Assembly: GCA_003021015.1 (NCBI GenBank)
Contig: PXRK01000053.1
Span: 1 to 37,655 of the forward strand
DNA from: Halobacteriales archaeon QS_4_66_20
GTDB taxonomy: Archaea > Halobacteriota > Halobacteria > Halobacteriales > Haloarculaceae
Length of the DNA stretch: 37,655 nucleotides
Direction: 5' to 3'
A program made the position numbers and the translations under genes. The notes beneath the pieces were generated by a model. The model saw only the letters and a program-made list of their open reading frames with translations, had not been told where the DNA came from and searched no databases. Shown here piece by piece: positions 7,750-16,854 of this stretch (the first letter of the stretch is position 1; every line of letters begins with the position of its first letter).

Positions 7750-7860
7750 TCACTCCCGAAGCTCCTCGACGATCAGCAGGTTCGCGTTCGGCTTGAGCCG
7801 CGTCACGAACCAGCCGTCATTGGTGTCGATCAGGTCTATCGTCCGGTAGTCGAAAAACCC
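7750..7860 (-). pseudogene. IS4-type (ISH) transposase C-terminal fragment
   Basis: Read on the minus strand, the 37 codons directly after the vapC stop encode GFFDYRTIDLIDTNDGWF, then VTRLKPNANLLIVEELRE and a stop. This resembles the core segment of haloarchaeal IS4-family transposases, in which a short DYR..D.ID.N.GWFV.RLK.NAN stretch is conserved. It has no start codon and no remaining domains, so it is a relic of an insertion sequence next to the toxin-antitoxin pair. Confidence 0.6.
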
Positions 7861-8253
7861 TCAATACGCTTCGACGTCAACGTCGAGCGCGTCGAAGTGC
7901 TCAATGTTCGCGGTGAGGACGGGTTCGTCGTAGATATCTGCGACTGCCGCGATCATCGGGTCGACCTTGTCGATGCCGCTTTCGCCGTCGGTCTGCTGGT
8001 CTGCCCCTGCGAGGAGCTGTCCAGCACGGTGGGCGATGGTCTCGTCCTGTTCGACGACCGGGTACATCCGGAGCGCCTTCCAGACGTTCCTCAGTTCTTC
8101 TTCATCGCCGAACGCAGCACCGTAGGAAAGTTCCACGACGACCGGAGAGGGAACGCGCTGAACGGTTCGCGATTCGGACAGTGCGAGCCCCTTCTCGAAC
8201 GCATCGCGCTGGCCGTCGAAGAGGTCGATCAGGAACGACGTGTCGAGGATCAA
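7861..8253 (-). CDS. vapC: VapC-type PIN-domain ribonuclease toxin
   Basis: A 130-residue PIN-domain protein. Acidic residues expected to bind Mg2+ are visible as Asp4 (MILDTSFLIDLF), Glu41 (VVVELSYG) and Asp98 (IDKVDPMIAAVA); the last strand reads LTANIEHF. VapC toxins cut tRNA or rRNA and are neutralised by the co-encoded antitoxin. The start codon appears to be TTG at 8253-8251, overlapping the vapB stop by four bases (TTGA), which indicates translational coupling. An IS4-type transposase scrap follows directly after the stop. Confidence 0.88.
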   Translation of the reverse strand: MILDTSFLIDLFDGQRDAFEKGLALSESRTVQRVPSPVVVELSYGAAFGDEEELRNVWKALRMYPVVEQDETIAHRAGQLLAGADQQTDGESGIDKVDPMIAAVADIYDEPVLTANIEHFDALDVDVEAY

Positions 8254-8480
8254 TCAAATCGCTCCCGAAGCTCGCGTTTCTCCTCGACGTCCGCCTCTCG
8301 CTTCTCTTCGAGACGGTCGCGCATGCGCTTTGCTATCTCAGACGACAGGATTCCGGCGACGTCCCTGGGATGGGGACCGCCGACGAGGCGACGCAGCGTC
8401 TCCTCCATCGTCTCGCCTTCCCGTTTGTGTGTTTTGACGAACTCGTGGAACTCCTCGGAGATGCGGATCGATTTACTCAT
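8250..8480 (-). CDS. vapB: VapB-type antitoxin
   Basis: A 76-residue protein starting MSKSIRISEEFHEFV at 8480. The N-terminal beta strand and helix (about residues 1-40) look like a ribbon-helix-helix DNA-binding dimer. The charged helical C-terminus (RMRDRLEEKREADVEEKREL) would wrap the toxin. It lies directly upstream of and overlaps vapC. An imperfect palindrome just before its start is a likely self-regulation operator. The exact antitoxin subfamily is not certain. Confidence 0.85.
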   Translation of the reverse strand: MSKSIRISEEFHEFVKTHKREGETMEETLRRLVGGPHPRDVAGILSSEIAKRMRDRLEEKREADVEEKRELRERFD

Positions 8481-8484
8481 GTTG

Positions 8485-8502
8485 CGTATATTCGAGTATA
8501 CG
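8485..8502. promoter_or_regulatory. Probable vapBC operator palindrome
   Basis: CGTATATTCGAGTATACG is an 18-bp dyad with 16 of 18 positions symmetric, located 5-22 nt upstream of the vapB ATG. An antitoxin-toxin complex bound here would block transcription; this is inferred from position and family behaviour. Confidence 0.55.
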
Positions 8503-8672
8503 AGGTTATCAATCCTCCGATGAGATGCCCGGTCGGGCACTGTTAAATTGCACCTGTTGATTTCGCGTATGTAATTGGCTCTCGATTTACCAGTGCCGAA
8601 AGAGGAATGGTACTCCAGAGCGGACAAATGGCAACCACAAAGGAGTTGCAACAGGTCCGAACGGCACCATCA

Positions 8673-9341
8673 ATGAGTAACGAATCACCGATGTTCGGCC
8701 GCGCGTACGACGCCATCATGGCGCTGCCGGAGCGGACGGTGCTGGAAGCGCACCGGCGCTTTCTGGCGGAAGGGCTCGCGGGTCGCGTGGTCGACCTCGG
8801 CGCAGGGACCGGCGCGCAGTTCCCGGCGTACGCGGAGCACGGCGGCGAGATCACCACGCTGTACGCCGTCGAACCGGACCCGGCGATGCGGGAGCGGGCA
8901 CGCGACCGGGCGGCCGAGGTGGACCTCCCCATCGAACTGGTCGACGCGGACGGGGAATCGCTCCCGTTCGCAGACGGGTCGATCGACGCCGTGGTCGCGT
9001 CGCTGGTGTTCTGTACCATCCCGGACGCCGAGGACGCCTTCAACGAAGTTGCGCGCGTGCTCCGCCCCGGCGGCGAGTTCCGGTTTCTCGAACACGTCCG
9101 CGCGGCAGGCAGGGTCGGGGGCGTCCACGACCTCCTGACGCCGTGCTGGCGGCCGGTCGCGGGCGGCTGTCACCTCAACCGGAAGACCGGCGACATGTTC
9201 CGGAGCGACGGCCGCTTCGAACTGCTCGAGTACGACCGCTTCGAGTCGGGACTCGCGCAAGCGCTCCCCTTGATCCGTGGGTCGCTGCAACGGCGGGCCG
9301 GTCCGGGACTGCTCTCGCGACTCGTTCTCACGGGCGGGTGA
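8673..9341 (+). CDS. Class I SAM-dependent methyltransferase
   Basis: A 222-residue protein from the ATG at 8673. Motif I is [12 protein letters not shown], motif II is around [13 protein letters not shown], then [30 protein letters not shown] and [16 protein letters not shown] follow. This is a UbiE/METTL7-like small-molecule methyltransferase layout, with a C-terminal half ([13 protein letters not shown]) as in METTL7-like proteins. The substrate is unknown. ATGs at 8628 and 8607 would add 15 or 22 residues; the added sequence lacks family similarity, so the shorter form is favoured, without certainty. It precedes the trp genes but has its own end and a separate trp promoter follows. Confidence 0.85.
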   Translation: MSNESPMFGRAYDAIMALPERTVLEAHRRFLAEGLAGRVVDLGAGTGAQFPAYAEHGGEITTLYAVEPDPAMRERARDRAAEVDLPIELVDADGESLPFADGSIDAVVASLVFCTIPDAEDAFNEVARVLRPGGEFRFLEHVRAAGRVGGVHDLLTPCWRPVAGGCHLNRKTGDMFRSDGRFELLEYDRFESGLAQALPLIRGSLQRRAGPGLLSRLVLTGG

Positions 9342-9352
9342 GCCGCTTCACA

Positions 9353-9366
9353 AGTCTTATGTACAT
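9353..9366 (+). promoter_or_regulatory. trpCBA promoter with TGTACA motif
   Basis: A TATA-like TCTTATGTA (9355-9363) is centred about 30 nt before the trpC ATG and overlaps the palindrome ATGTACAT (9359-9366). TGTACA is the TRP-box core bound by the TrpY repressor in Methanothermobacter. Whether a related repressor acts here is inference. Confidence 0.45.
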
Positions 9367-9388
9367 GTCTGTCCATTAGTGTTCAGTA

Positions 9389-10152
9389 ATGGACGAGAGT
9401 GTAGCAGTTGCACCCGCAGTGCAGTCGATTCTGGCGGCGGCCCGCGAGCGGCCGGGCGGGACCGAGCGCGTCTCGGTCGACGCACGACCGCTGGCGGACG
9501 CGTTCGAACGTGCGCTGGCCGGCGGCAGGACGCCGCTGATCGCCGAGGTGAAGCCGACGTCGCCGACGACCGACGGCAGCCGGGCGGACGACCCCGTCGC
9601 GCTGGCGGAGGCGATGGTCGACGGCGGGGCGGCGGCGCTGTCGGTGCTGACCGAACCCGAGCACTTCGGCGGCAGTCCCGAGCACCTCCGGCGCGTTCGG
9701 GAGGCCGTCGAGGTGCCGGTGTTGCGCAAGGACTTCGTCCTCGCGGAGGCACAGCTCGACACCGTCGCGGCGGACCTGGTGTTGCTGATCGCCCGCTTCG
9801 TCGACGACCTGCCGGCACTGACCGCAGCCGCACAGGAGCGGGGGTTCCAGGTTCTCATCGAAACCCACACACGCGCCGAGGTCGACGCGGCAGTCGAGGC
9901 GGGCGCCGACGTGATCGGGATCAACAACCGCGACCTCGCGGCGCTGGAGGTCGACCTGGGGACGTTCGAGCGGGTCGCCCCGGCGGTTCCGTCGGATGCG
10001 ACGCTGATCGCGGAGAGCGGCATCGGGACGCGGGCGGACGTCGAGCGGATGCGCGGCGCCGGCGCCGACGGGCTGCTCGTCGGCTCGGCGATCATGGACG
10101 GCGACGTCACCGGGAACACGCGGCGACTGACTGGAGCAACAGAGCCCACATC

Positions 10153-10156
<4 letters not shown>
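9389..10156 (+). CDS. trpC: Indole-3-glycerol phosphate synthase
   Basis: A 255-residue TIM-barrel enzyme that closes the indole ring in tryptophan synthesis. The recognisable blocks are [11 protein letters not shown] (catalytic Lys), [33 protein letters not shown] and [13 protein letters not shown]. It begins with ATG at 9389 after a TATA-like element. Its stop overlaps the trpB start (ATGA), so the three genes form one translationally coupled operon. The archaeal order trpC-trpB-trpA lacks trpD, trpE, trpG and trpF here, so the rest of the pathway lies elsewhere. The protein is acidic, as usual for halophiles. Confidence 0.97.
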
Positions 10157-11411
<1,255 letters not shown>

Positions 11412-11415
<4 letters not shown>

Positions 11416-12242
11416 CGCTCGCGGCGGCGTTCGCGGACGACCTGGCGTTCGTCCCTTACCTCGTGGCCGGCGACCCGACGTTCGACGACTCGCTGGCGTA
11501 CATCGAGGCGCTGGACCGCGGTGGCGCCGACGTGATCGAACTCGGGCTCCCGTTCTCGGAGCCGATCGCCGAGGGGCCGACGATCCAGGAGGGGATCGTC
11601 CGGGCGCTCGACGGCGGCATGACGACCGAGCGGTACTTCGAGTTCGTCGGGGCGCTCTCGGTCGAGGCCCCCGTCGTCTGCATGACCTACTACAACCTGA
11701 TCTACCAGTGTGGCGACGAGCGCGGGCCGCGCCCGTTCGTCGAGCGGGCCGCGGCGGTCGGCATCGCTGGGCTGGTCGTCCCCGATCTGCCGCCGGAGGA
11801 GGCGGGACCGCTGCGGGCGGCCTGCGACGAGTTCGGCCTGGATCTGATCTTTATCGTCGCCCCGACGACCCGCGGGGAGCGACTGGAGCAGATGTACGAG
11901 CACGTCTCGGGGTACGTGTACGTCCAGGCGCGCCTGGGGACGACGGGCGCACGCGATGACGTCTCTGAGCAGACGGACGCCTCGCTCGCCCGCGTCGCCG
12001 ACTGGGAGGTCCCGAAAGCCGTCGGCTTCGGCATCAAGACCGGCGACCACGCCGAGCGCATCATTGCCGCCGGCGCCGACGGCGTCATCGTGGGTTCGGT
12101 GCTGGTCGACATCGTCGCCGAGGGGGGCACAGAGGACCACCCGAGGGAGGACGTCGCTGCGCGACTGGCGGAGAAAGCCGAGGAGCTGAAAGGCGGCGCG
12201 GTCGCTGGCGCGCGCCGGGGGACGCGAGCCGAGCAACCATGA
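11412..12242 (+). CDS. trpA: Tryptophan synthase alpha chain
   Basis: A 276-residue TIM-barrel subunit that cleaves indole-3-glycerol phosphate and passes indole to TrpB. It starts at GTG 11412, overlapping the trpB stop (GTGA). The catalytic Glu43 lies in [19 protein letters not shown]. The second catalytic acid, Asp60 of the Salmonella enzyme, corresponds to Glu54 here, a conservative change. The phosphate-binding [10 protein letters not shown] segment is present. The end has an unusual tail ([16 protein letters not shown]), probably a species-specific extension. Confidence 0.97.
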
Positions 12243-12293
12243 GCGGGACAGGCATGAACTGCGGTCACGAAAACACTGATTATCTCCGTTCCC

Positions 12294-12298
12294 GGAGG
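12294..12298 (+). promoter_or_regulatory. Shine-Dalgarno site for the ADH synthase gene
   Basis: GGAGG lies 8 nt before the ATG at 12307. This is a leadered start in a window where most first genes are leaderless, and it fits read-through from the trpA gene 64 nt upstream. Confidence 0.5.
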
Positions 12299-12306
12299 AT
12301 GCAGTA

Positions 12307-13116
12307 ATGACAGCTGGGAAGCAGGCACGACTCGACAGGATCGGCACAGGCGGCAAGTATCTCGTAGTCCCGATGGACCACGGGATCACGCTCGGGGCGG
12401 TCACGGGGCTGGTCGACCTCGAATCGACGATCGACGCGCTCACCCGGGGGGGCGCCGACGCGGTCCTGACCCAGCGCGGGGTCGCCCCCCGCGTCCACGG
12501 CAACCGCAACGGCGCCGGCTACATCGTCCACCTCAACGGCTCGACCGCCATCGGCCCGGACGAGGCCGACAAGCGCGAAACCGGGACCGTGGAGGACGCG
12601 ATCCGCGCCGGCGCCGACGCCGTCTCCTTTCACGTCAACGTCGGCAGCGAGCACGAACCCGACCAGATCACCGCGCTCACCGACGTGACGCGGGAAGCAG
12701 AGCGGTTCGGTCTCCCGATGCTTGCGATGACATACGCCCGCGGCCCCGACATCAGCGACCCGAGCGACCCAGAAGCCTACGCCGAGGACCTCGGGCACGC
12801 CGCACGCCTTGGCGAGGAACTCGGAGCCGATTTAATCAAGACCTCCTACTCCGGGGACGCGGAGAGCTTCCGGCGCGTCGTCGAATCGACCCGCCTGCCG
12901 GTGCTGATCGCCGGCGGGAGCAAGGGCACCGACCGCGAGACGCTGTCGATGGTCCGCGGCGCGATGGACGCCGGCGCCGCGGGCGTCTCGATGGGCCGCT
13001 CGCTGTTCCAGCACGAGACGCCCGAAGCCATCGCCGAAGCCGTCGCCGCGGTGATCCACGACGACGCCAGCCCCGACGACGCCGCCGAGCGGGCCGGCCT
13101 GGCTGCCGAGGTATGA
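12307..13116 (+). CDS. 2-amino-3,7-dideoxy-D-threo-hept-6-ulosonate synthase (class I aldolase fold)
   Basis: A 269-residue member of the archaeal DhnA/FbaB-type aldolases used as ADH synthase in the alternative entry to the shikimate pathway. It shows VVPMDHGITLG (catalytic Asp), SFHVNVGSEHE, MLAMTYARGPDI, LIKTSYSGD (Schiff-base lysine) and LIAGGSKGTD. It would condense an aspartate-semialdehyde-derived unit with a sugar-derived unit to make ADH, the precursor of 3-dehydroquinate. Placement directly after trpCBA supports an aromatic role over fructose-bisphosphate aldolase, which is the main alternative for this family. A partner 3-dehydroquinate synthase II gene is not next to it. Confidence 0.9.
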   Translation: MTAGKQARLDRIGTGGKYLVVPMDHGITLGAVTGLVDLESTIDALTRGGADAVLTQRGVAPRVHGNRNGAGYIVHLNGSTAIGPDEADKRETGTVEDAIRAGADAVSFHVNVGSEHEPDQITALTDVTREAERFGLPMLAMTYARGPDISDPSDPEAYAEDLGHAARLGEELGADLIKTSYSGDAESFRRVVESTRLPVLIAGGSKGTDRETLSMVRGAMDAGAAGVSMGRSLFQHETPEAIAEAVAAVIHDDASPDDAAERAGLAAEV

Positions 13117-13127
13117 CGGATAGCCAG

Positions 13128-13163
13128 CGGAAGCCTCGCCCTTCAGGGCGGGGAGGAAGTCAA
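13128..13163 (+). mobile_element. Solo right end of an IS200/IS605-type (TnpB) element
   Basis: A hairpin with stem CCTCGCCC / GGGCGGGG (13134-13141 and 13146-13153, TTCA loop) is followed by AGGAAGTCA. The same layout closes the tnpB element at 36 kb, read on the minus strand: stem CCCCGT / ACGGGG followed by AGGATGTCA. Stem bases differ between the two but stay paired. No tnpB or tnpA gene accompanies this copy. It begins 11 nt after the ADH synthase stop. It could be a decayed insertion, or it could still give a guide-RNA-like transcript or terminate transcription. Confidence 0.6.
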
Positions 13164-13204
13164 CCGTAGCCACTGTGACCCCCGCCCCGCCGACCCGACC
13201 GTTC

Positions 13205-13537
13205 TCAGTTTTTCGGCCCGTCGATCTGTTCGACCTCGTCCGACTCCGGATAGTGGAGCGACACGGTGTGTGCCGTGTGACGGGCGTGGGTTGTCGCGAA
13301 CCGGCGGGCGGGGCGCTCGCCGAGGAACCGGTCGGTGCAGGGACAGCGACGGCAGTCGGCGATCCAGGGAGAGACGCCGTCGGGGTAGTGGCCGGTGTGT
13401 CGGTGGTGGTCGAGCGCGAACTGTTCGAGTGCGCGGTTCCCGGCACGCTGGTCGTCGAGTTCGTAGGAGAGTTCCCACTCCCGACCACAGCGCGAACAGG
13501 AGACCGTCGGAGTCATTTCGGGCGGGTCGTCGGTCAT
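13205..13537 (-). CDS. Conserved haloarchaeal zinc-finger protein, function unknown
   Basis: A 110-residue protein with a CSRCGREW knuckle near the N-terminus (Cys14, Cys17) and a second cysteine cluster [11 protein letters not shown], with several histidines between (HHRHTGHYP), consistent with one bound zinc. Codon use and acidity are typical of real genes here. I do not recognise a specific family. The ATG at 13537 is the natural start. It is divergent from srp19 with 61 nt between the start codons, and its 3' end faces the solo transposon end. Confidence 0.7.
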   Translation of the reverse strand: MTDDPPEMTPTVSCSRCGREWELSYELDDQRAGNRALEQFALDHHRHTGHYPDGVSPWIADCRRCPCTDRFLGERPARRFATTHARHTAHTVSLHYPESDEVEQIDGPKN

Positions 13538-13570
13538 ACTGTCCCTACGGCGACCCGCGTCAAAAAGAGG

Positions 13571-13577
13571 TTTGTAT
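13571..13577 (+). promoter_or_regulatory. TATA-like box of srp19-gar1
   Basis: TTTGTAT is centred 25 nt before the ATG at 13599, which places the transcript start at the initiation codon and excludes the upstream in-frame ATG at 13572. Confidence 0.5.
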
Positions 13578-13598
13578 CAGCGTCTCCCACGCCAGGGT

Positions 13599-13877
13599 AT
13601 GGTCGAAAACGTCATCTGGCCCGTCTATCTCGACGCCGAGAAGACACGGGCCGAGGGGCGGCGGGTGTCGCGGGACCTCGCCGTCGAGGAGCCGACGGCC
13701 GAGGAGATCGCACAGGCGGTCCAGCAGGTCGGGTACGACGCCGTCATCGAACGCTCGAAGACGTACCCGCGGGAGTACGAACCCCGTGGCCGCGTCCTCG
13801 TGAAGGGCGCCGACGACGCGAGCAAGAGCGACCTCCTGGGCGCGACGGCGGCGTACCTCGACGTCATCCGGGCATGA
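13599..13877 (+). CDS. srp19: Signal recognition particle 19 kDa protein
   Basis: A 92-residue protein, the usual length for archaeal SRP19. It begins [23 protein letters not shown], the RNA-binding core that clamps helices 6 and 8 of SRP RNA, and contains [15 protein letters not shown]. Its job is to prepare 7S RNA for SRP54 binding during membrane targeting. The stop overlaps the next start (ATGA), so srp19 and gar1 are coupled. The SRP RNA itself is not in this window. Confidence 0.96.
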   Translation: MVENVIWPVYLDAEKTRAEGRRVSRDLAVEEPTAEEIAQAVQQVGYDAVIERSKTYPREYEPRGRVLVKGADDASKSDLLGATAAYLDVIRA

Positions 13878-14098
13878 GACGGATCGGCCAGGTGGTCCGC
13901 GCGACCTCCTCGCTCGCCGTCGCCAGGAGCAGTGACGACACCCACCCGGATCTCGGCACGGAACTCATCGACGAGGACCTCGACGACGTGGGTACGGTCG
14001 TCGACGTGTTCGGCCCGGTCGAGCGCCCGTACCTGGCGGTGACGACGGAGGCGGATAACCCTGCGATGCTCGTCGGCCGGACCGTCTACGCGCGGTGA
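13874..14098 (+). CDS. gar1: Gar1-like H/ACA ribonucleoprotein component
   Basis: A 74-residue small beta-barrel protein: [19 protein letters not shown] at the start, then [30 protein letters not shown], as in archaeal Gar1. Gar1 assists Cbf5 in H/ACA-guided pseudouridine formation in rRNA. It starts inside the srp19 stop codon, the common haloarchaeal srp19-gar1 pairing. Charged tails seen in eukaryotic Gar1 are absent, as expected for archaea. Confidence 0.88.
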   Translation: MRRIGQVVRATSSLAVARSSDDTHPDLGTELIDEDLDDVGTVVDVFGPVERPYLAVTTEADNPAMLVGRTVYAR

Positions 14099-14169
14099 GC
14101 GTGCTGGACTGACGGGACGGCCCGGTCCGAGGTCGTAATCCTGATACGCATCCTGGTCGAGACCCGAAT

Positions 14170-15303
14170 ATGGACGACCGCGAGCGGAAGCTGCTTGCCT
14201 GTGCCGGAATCGCCGGGATCTTTCTGGCGATCCAGTTCGGCGCGCTGGCGCTGGTCGAGCCGTTCCAGCAGGAGGGTCACCAGGTCGTCGAGGACACCAC
14301 CGACCCGACGATCAGCGTCCTCTACGTCGGAGCGATCGTCGTGGTGACGGCGCTGATGCTCGCGGCAATGAAGTACGGCGGCGACGAGGCGCTGCGCCTG
14401 ATCATCATCTTCGCCAGCGGCTACATCTCGCTTTTCGTCTTCCAGGTGATCGTACCGAACGTGCTGACTGTCGACGTTGGCGGATCGACCGTCGACGTGA
14501 TCGCCTGGCTCGGCGCGGCCGCGGTCGCGGTGGCGCTGTACAGCTACCCGGAGTGGTACGTCATCGACGCTGCCGGCATCGTGATGGGGATCGGCGGCGC
14601 CGGCCTGTTCGGGATCAACTTCGGTATCCTCCCCGCGGTGGTACTGCTGGCTGTCCTCGCCGTCTACGACGCGATCAGCGTCTACGGCACCGAACACATG
14701 CTGACGCTCGCCTCGGGGGTGATGGAGATGCGGGTGCCGGTCGTGCTCGTGGTCCCGCTGACGCTGTCGTACTCGTTTCTGGATGCGGAGAACCCGGTCG
14801 ACGGTGAGGACGAGGGCGAGGACGACCAGTCGGATCAGGGGGACGACCCGGAGCCACCGGACGCGGCCGAACTCCGGGACCTCGGGCCCGAGGGGATCAG
14901 CGAGCTACCCGAGCAGCGCCTGACAGCGATCGAGGACGAGACGATCGAAGCGGTCGACGACGAAATCATCGCGGCGGTCCAGGAGGAACTGCCCGGGCGG
15001 GACGCCCTGTTCATCGGGCTCGGCGACGCCGTGATCCCGACGGTGCTGGTCGCCAGCGCGGCCTTTTTCGTCGAGACCGATCCCACGCTCTCGGCCTTCG
15101 GGGTGTCGGCGAACCTCCCGGCACTGGGGGCCATCGCCGGCACTGTCGCCGGGCTGTCGATCCTGCTGTGGATGGTGCTGAAGGGGCGGGCACACGCTGG
15201 CCTGCCGTTGCTCAACGGCGGCGCAATCGCGGGGTACCTCCTGGGGGCACTGCTCAGCGGGCTGTCCCTGCTCGAAGCACTCGGCGTGGACGGCGTGCTC
15301 TGA
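14170..15303 (+). CDS. Presenilin/signal-peptide-peptidase family intramembrane aspartyl protease
   Basis: A 377-residue polytopic membrane protein with about nine hydrophobic helices. The two catalytic aspartates are Asp167 in VYDAISVYGT and Asp286 in FIGLGDAVIP (the YD and GxGD motifs). The PAL-like motif near the C-terminus reads GLPLLNGG (Pro346). These define the A22 family of proteases that cut transmembrane helices. Between helices 6 and 7 is a long, very acidic cytosolic loop (about residues 205-275). The substrates of haloarchaeal members are unknown. The gene ends one base before the convergent ornithine cyclodeaminase-family gene. Confidence 0.9.
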   Translation: MDDRERKLLACAGIAGIFLAIQFGALALVEPFQQEGHQVVEDTTDPTISVLYVGAIVVVTALMLAAMKYGGDEALRLIIIFASGYISLFVFQVIVPNVLTVDVGGSTVDVIAWLGAAAVAVALYSYPEWYVIDAAGIVMGIGGAGLFGINFGILPAVVLLAVLAVYDAISVYGTEHMLTLASGVMEMRVPVVLVVPLTLSYSFLDAENPVDGEDEGEDDQSDQGDDPEPPDAAELRDLGPEGISELPEQRLTAIEDETIEAVDDEIIAAVQEELPGRDALFIGLGDAVIPTVLVASAAFFVETDPTLSAFGVSANLPALGAIAGTVAGLSILLWMVLKGRAHAGLPLLNGGAIAGYLLGALLSGLSLLEALGVDGVL

Positions 15304-15304
15304 T

Positions 15305-16306
15305 CTACCCGAAAAACGCCTCGCTGGCCGGCGAGAACGACACCGACTCGCCGAGCCCTTCCTCGCGCGCGCGGTCGAATAGAAGCTTCGCTGCGGCGAC
15401 CGTCTCGATCCCGGTGCCGCCGCTGTCGAACACCGTGATCTCCGCGTCGGAGGTCCGTCCCGGCGCCGTCCCCGCGACGACGTCGCCGAGTTCGGCGTGC
15501 GCGTGGCCCTCCTCGATCGCTCCCTCGACGAGCGCTTGCATGTATGCGCCAGCGTCGCGGTCGATGCGTCCGAGCAGGTCCGGCACGTACGTCGACCGGG
15601 CGATGGTGGTCCCATCGAGCTCCCGTTTGTCGGGGTCGTACTGGCCCATTGCGGTCACGTGCGTCCCGGGATCGAGCCACTCGCCGTCGAACACCGGCTC
15701 GGTCGCCCTCGTGGCTGTGATCACGACGTCCGAGCCGCGGACGGCCGTCTCGCTGTCCTCGACGGCCTGGACGGACGCGTGGAGTGTGTCGTCCATCGAC
15801 GCGGCGAACGATTCGCGGTGCTCCTGCGTCGGGGAAAAGATCTCCACTCTCTCGAACTCCCGGACGGTCGCGGTCGCGAGTAGCTGGCCGCGCGCCTGCG
15901 AGCCGCTGCCGATCATTCCGAGGGTGCTGGCGTCCTCGCGGGCGAGCGCGTCGACGCCAGCCGCACCGGCAGCACCGGTCTTGTACGGGTTCATGCTCGC
16001 GCCGTCGAGCACCGCCATCAGTTCGCCCGACGCGGCGTCGAACAGCGGCAGGGCGAACTGTGCGTCGCGGCTCTCGAAGCCCGCCGCGTACATGTACCCG
16101 CCCATCGCCCCGCTGTCCGGCAGGATAGCGGTGTAGCTCGTCAGAAACCCCTGCGGGTCGTCGCTGTCGAGTCTGGTTCGAGGTCGAGCGGGCGCACCCT
16201 CCCCGCGCTGTCTGTAGCCGTCCCGCACAGCCTCGACGTACTCGGCTGGCGTTGCCAATCCGTGCAGGTCGTCGCTGCTGAGAAACCGGACCTCGGACAT
16301 GTCCAT
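15305..16306 (-). CDS. Ornithine cyclodeaminase / mu-crystallin family protein
   Basis: A 333-residue protein of the OCD/alanine dehydrogenase family, which binds NAD(P) and deaminates or reduces small amino or imino acids. The visible motifs are GGYMYAAGFESRD, DGASMNPYKTGAAGAAGVDALAREDA, the Rossmann turn GMIGSGSQARGQL and VTAMGQYDPDKREL. Substrate use cannot be told from sequence; ornithine cyclodeaminase, alanine dehydrogenase and ketimine reductase are all possible. Starts at 16306 or 16300 differ by two residues; the first is favoured by an AT-rich element about 25 nt upstream. Confidence 0.9.
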   Translation of the reverse strand: MDMSEVRFLSSDDLHGLATPAEYVEAVRDGYRQRGEGAPARPRTRLDSDDPQGFLTSYTAILPDSGAMGGYMYAAGFESRDAQFALPLFDAASGELMAVLDGASMNPYKTGAAGAAGVDALAREDASTLGMIGSGSQARGQLLATATVREFERVEIFSPTQEHRESFAASMDDTLHASVQAVEDSETAVRGSDVVITATRATEPVFDGEWLDPGTHVTAMGQYDPDKRELDGTTIARSTYVPDLLGRIDRDAGAYMQALVEGAIEEGHAHAELGDVVAGTAPGRTSDAEITVFDSGGTGIETVAAAKLLFDRAREEGLGESVSFSPASEAFFG

Positions 16307-16468
16307 GCGTGGGCACTCCCGGGGCTTAGCTGTTTGCACCTCCACGCGTCAACGGCGTCACTCTCCTCCCCCCAGTATTATCACAGATAAAAATGATCAG
16401 AGGCATATTTAGCGGCGACCAAGCGGTTGCTTGCTGAATATTTCACTGGTGATAATCTGGCCAAAGGC

Positions 16469-16475
16469 CTTATGT
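16469..16475 (+). promoter_or_regulatory. TATA-like box of the small gene at 16497
   Basis: CTTATGT is centred 25 nt before the ATG at 16497. The 190-bp interval before it is AT-rich and contains the inverted pair ATTATCAC (16377-16384) and GTGATAAT (16449-16456), of unknown meaning. Confidence 0.4.
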
Positions 16476-16496
16476 GACGTCCTGTGAAAGTATGGC

Positions 16497-16700
16497 ATGG
16501 AGGGACGAGGCGGCCCACGAACCGCCGAGACAATGACAACGAACACGACTGACGACACGGGCGCGGGAGTTGTCGACGACGAGGCAGACCGGTACGCAGA
16601 ACTGAACATCGGCGACGAGGAGTTCGTCATCTACGATCGGGAAAACTACCAGGCATGGCTTCAGTCGTCAGTGACAGTCGACCTCGACACGCGACGATGA
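16497..16700 (+). CDS. Small conserved haloarchaeal protein, function unknown
   Basis: A 67-residue acidic protein, or 55 residues if the ATG at 16533 is used. The core VDDEADRYAELNIGDEEFVIYDRENYQAWLQSS (split here across the middle of the protein) recalls short haloarchaeal proteins seen near promoters of unrelated genes, with a conserved FVIYDREN segment. It has no membrane segment and no cysteine. The TATA position points to a transcript beginning at about 16497, so 16497 would be leaderless while 16533 would have a 36-nt leader. Function is unknown. Confidence 0.7.
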   Translation: MEGRGGPRTAETMTTNTTDDTGAGVVDDEADRYAELNIGDEEFVIYDRENYQAWLQSSVTVDLDTRR

Positions 16701-16854
16701 CCTGTCGGCGCGGGCGCTGCGGTGGCGGGCCGCCGACACCTCCACGGGATCGCCGGCTATGACGCGCTTTCGGGGACGCTGATCGGGCGATCACACAGGA
16801 CACAGATGAACTCGGGACGGAACATCAATCAGGGCTGTCCCCTTTCTCTCTTTC

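Noticed and set aside
16377..16456. Inverted pair ATTATCAC / GTGATAAT about 80 bp apart before the small gene at 16497.
   Set aside because: Arms are only 8 bp and AT-rich, there is no second copy, and the segment reads as an ordinary promoter region.
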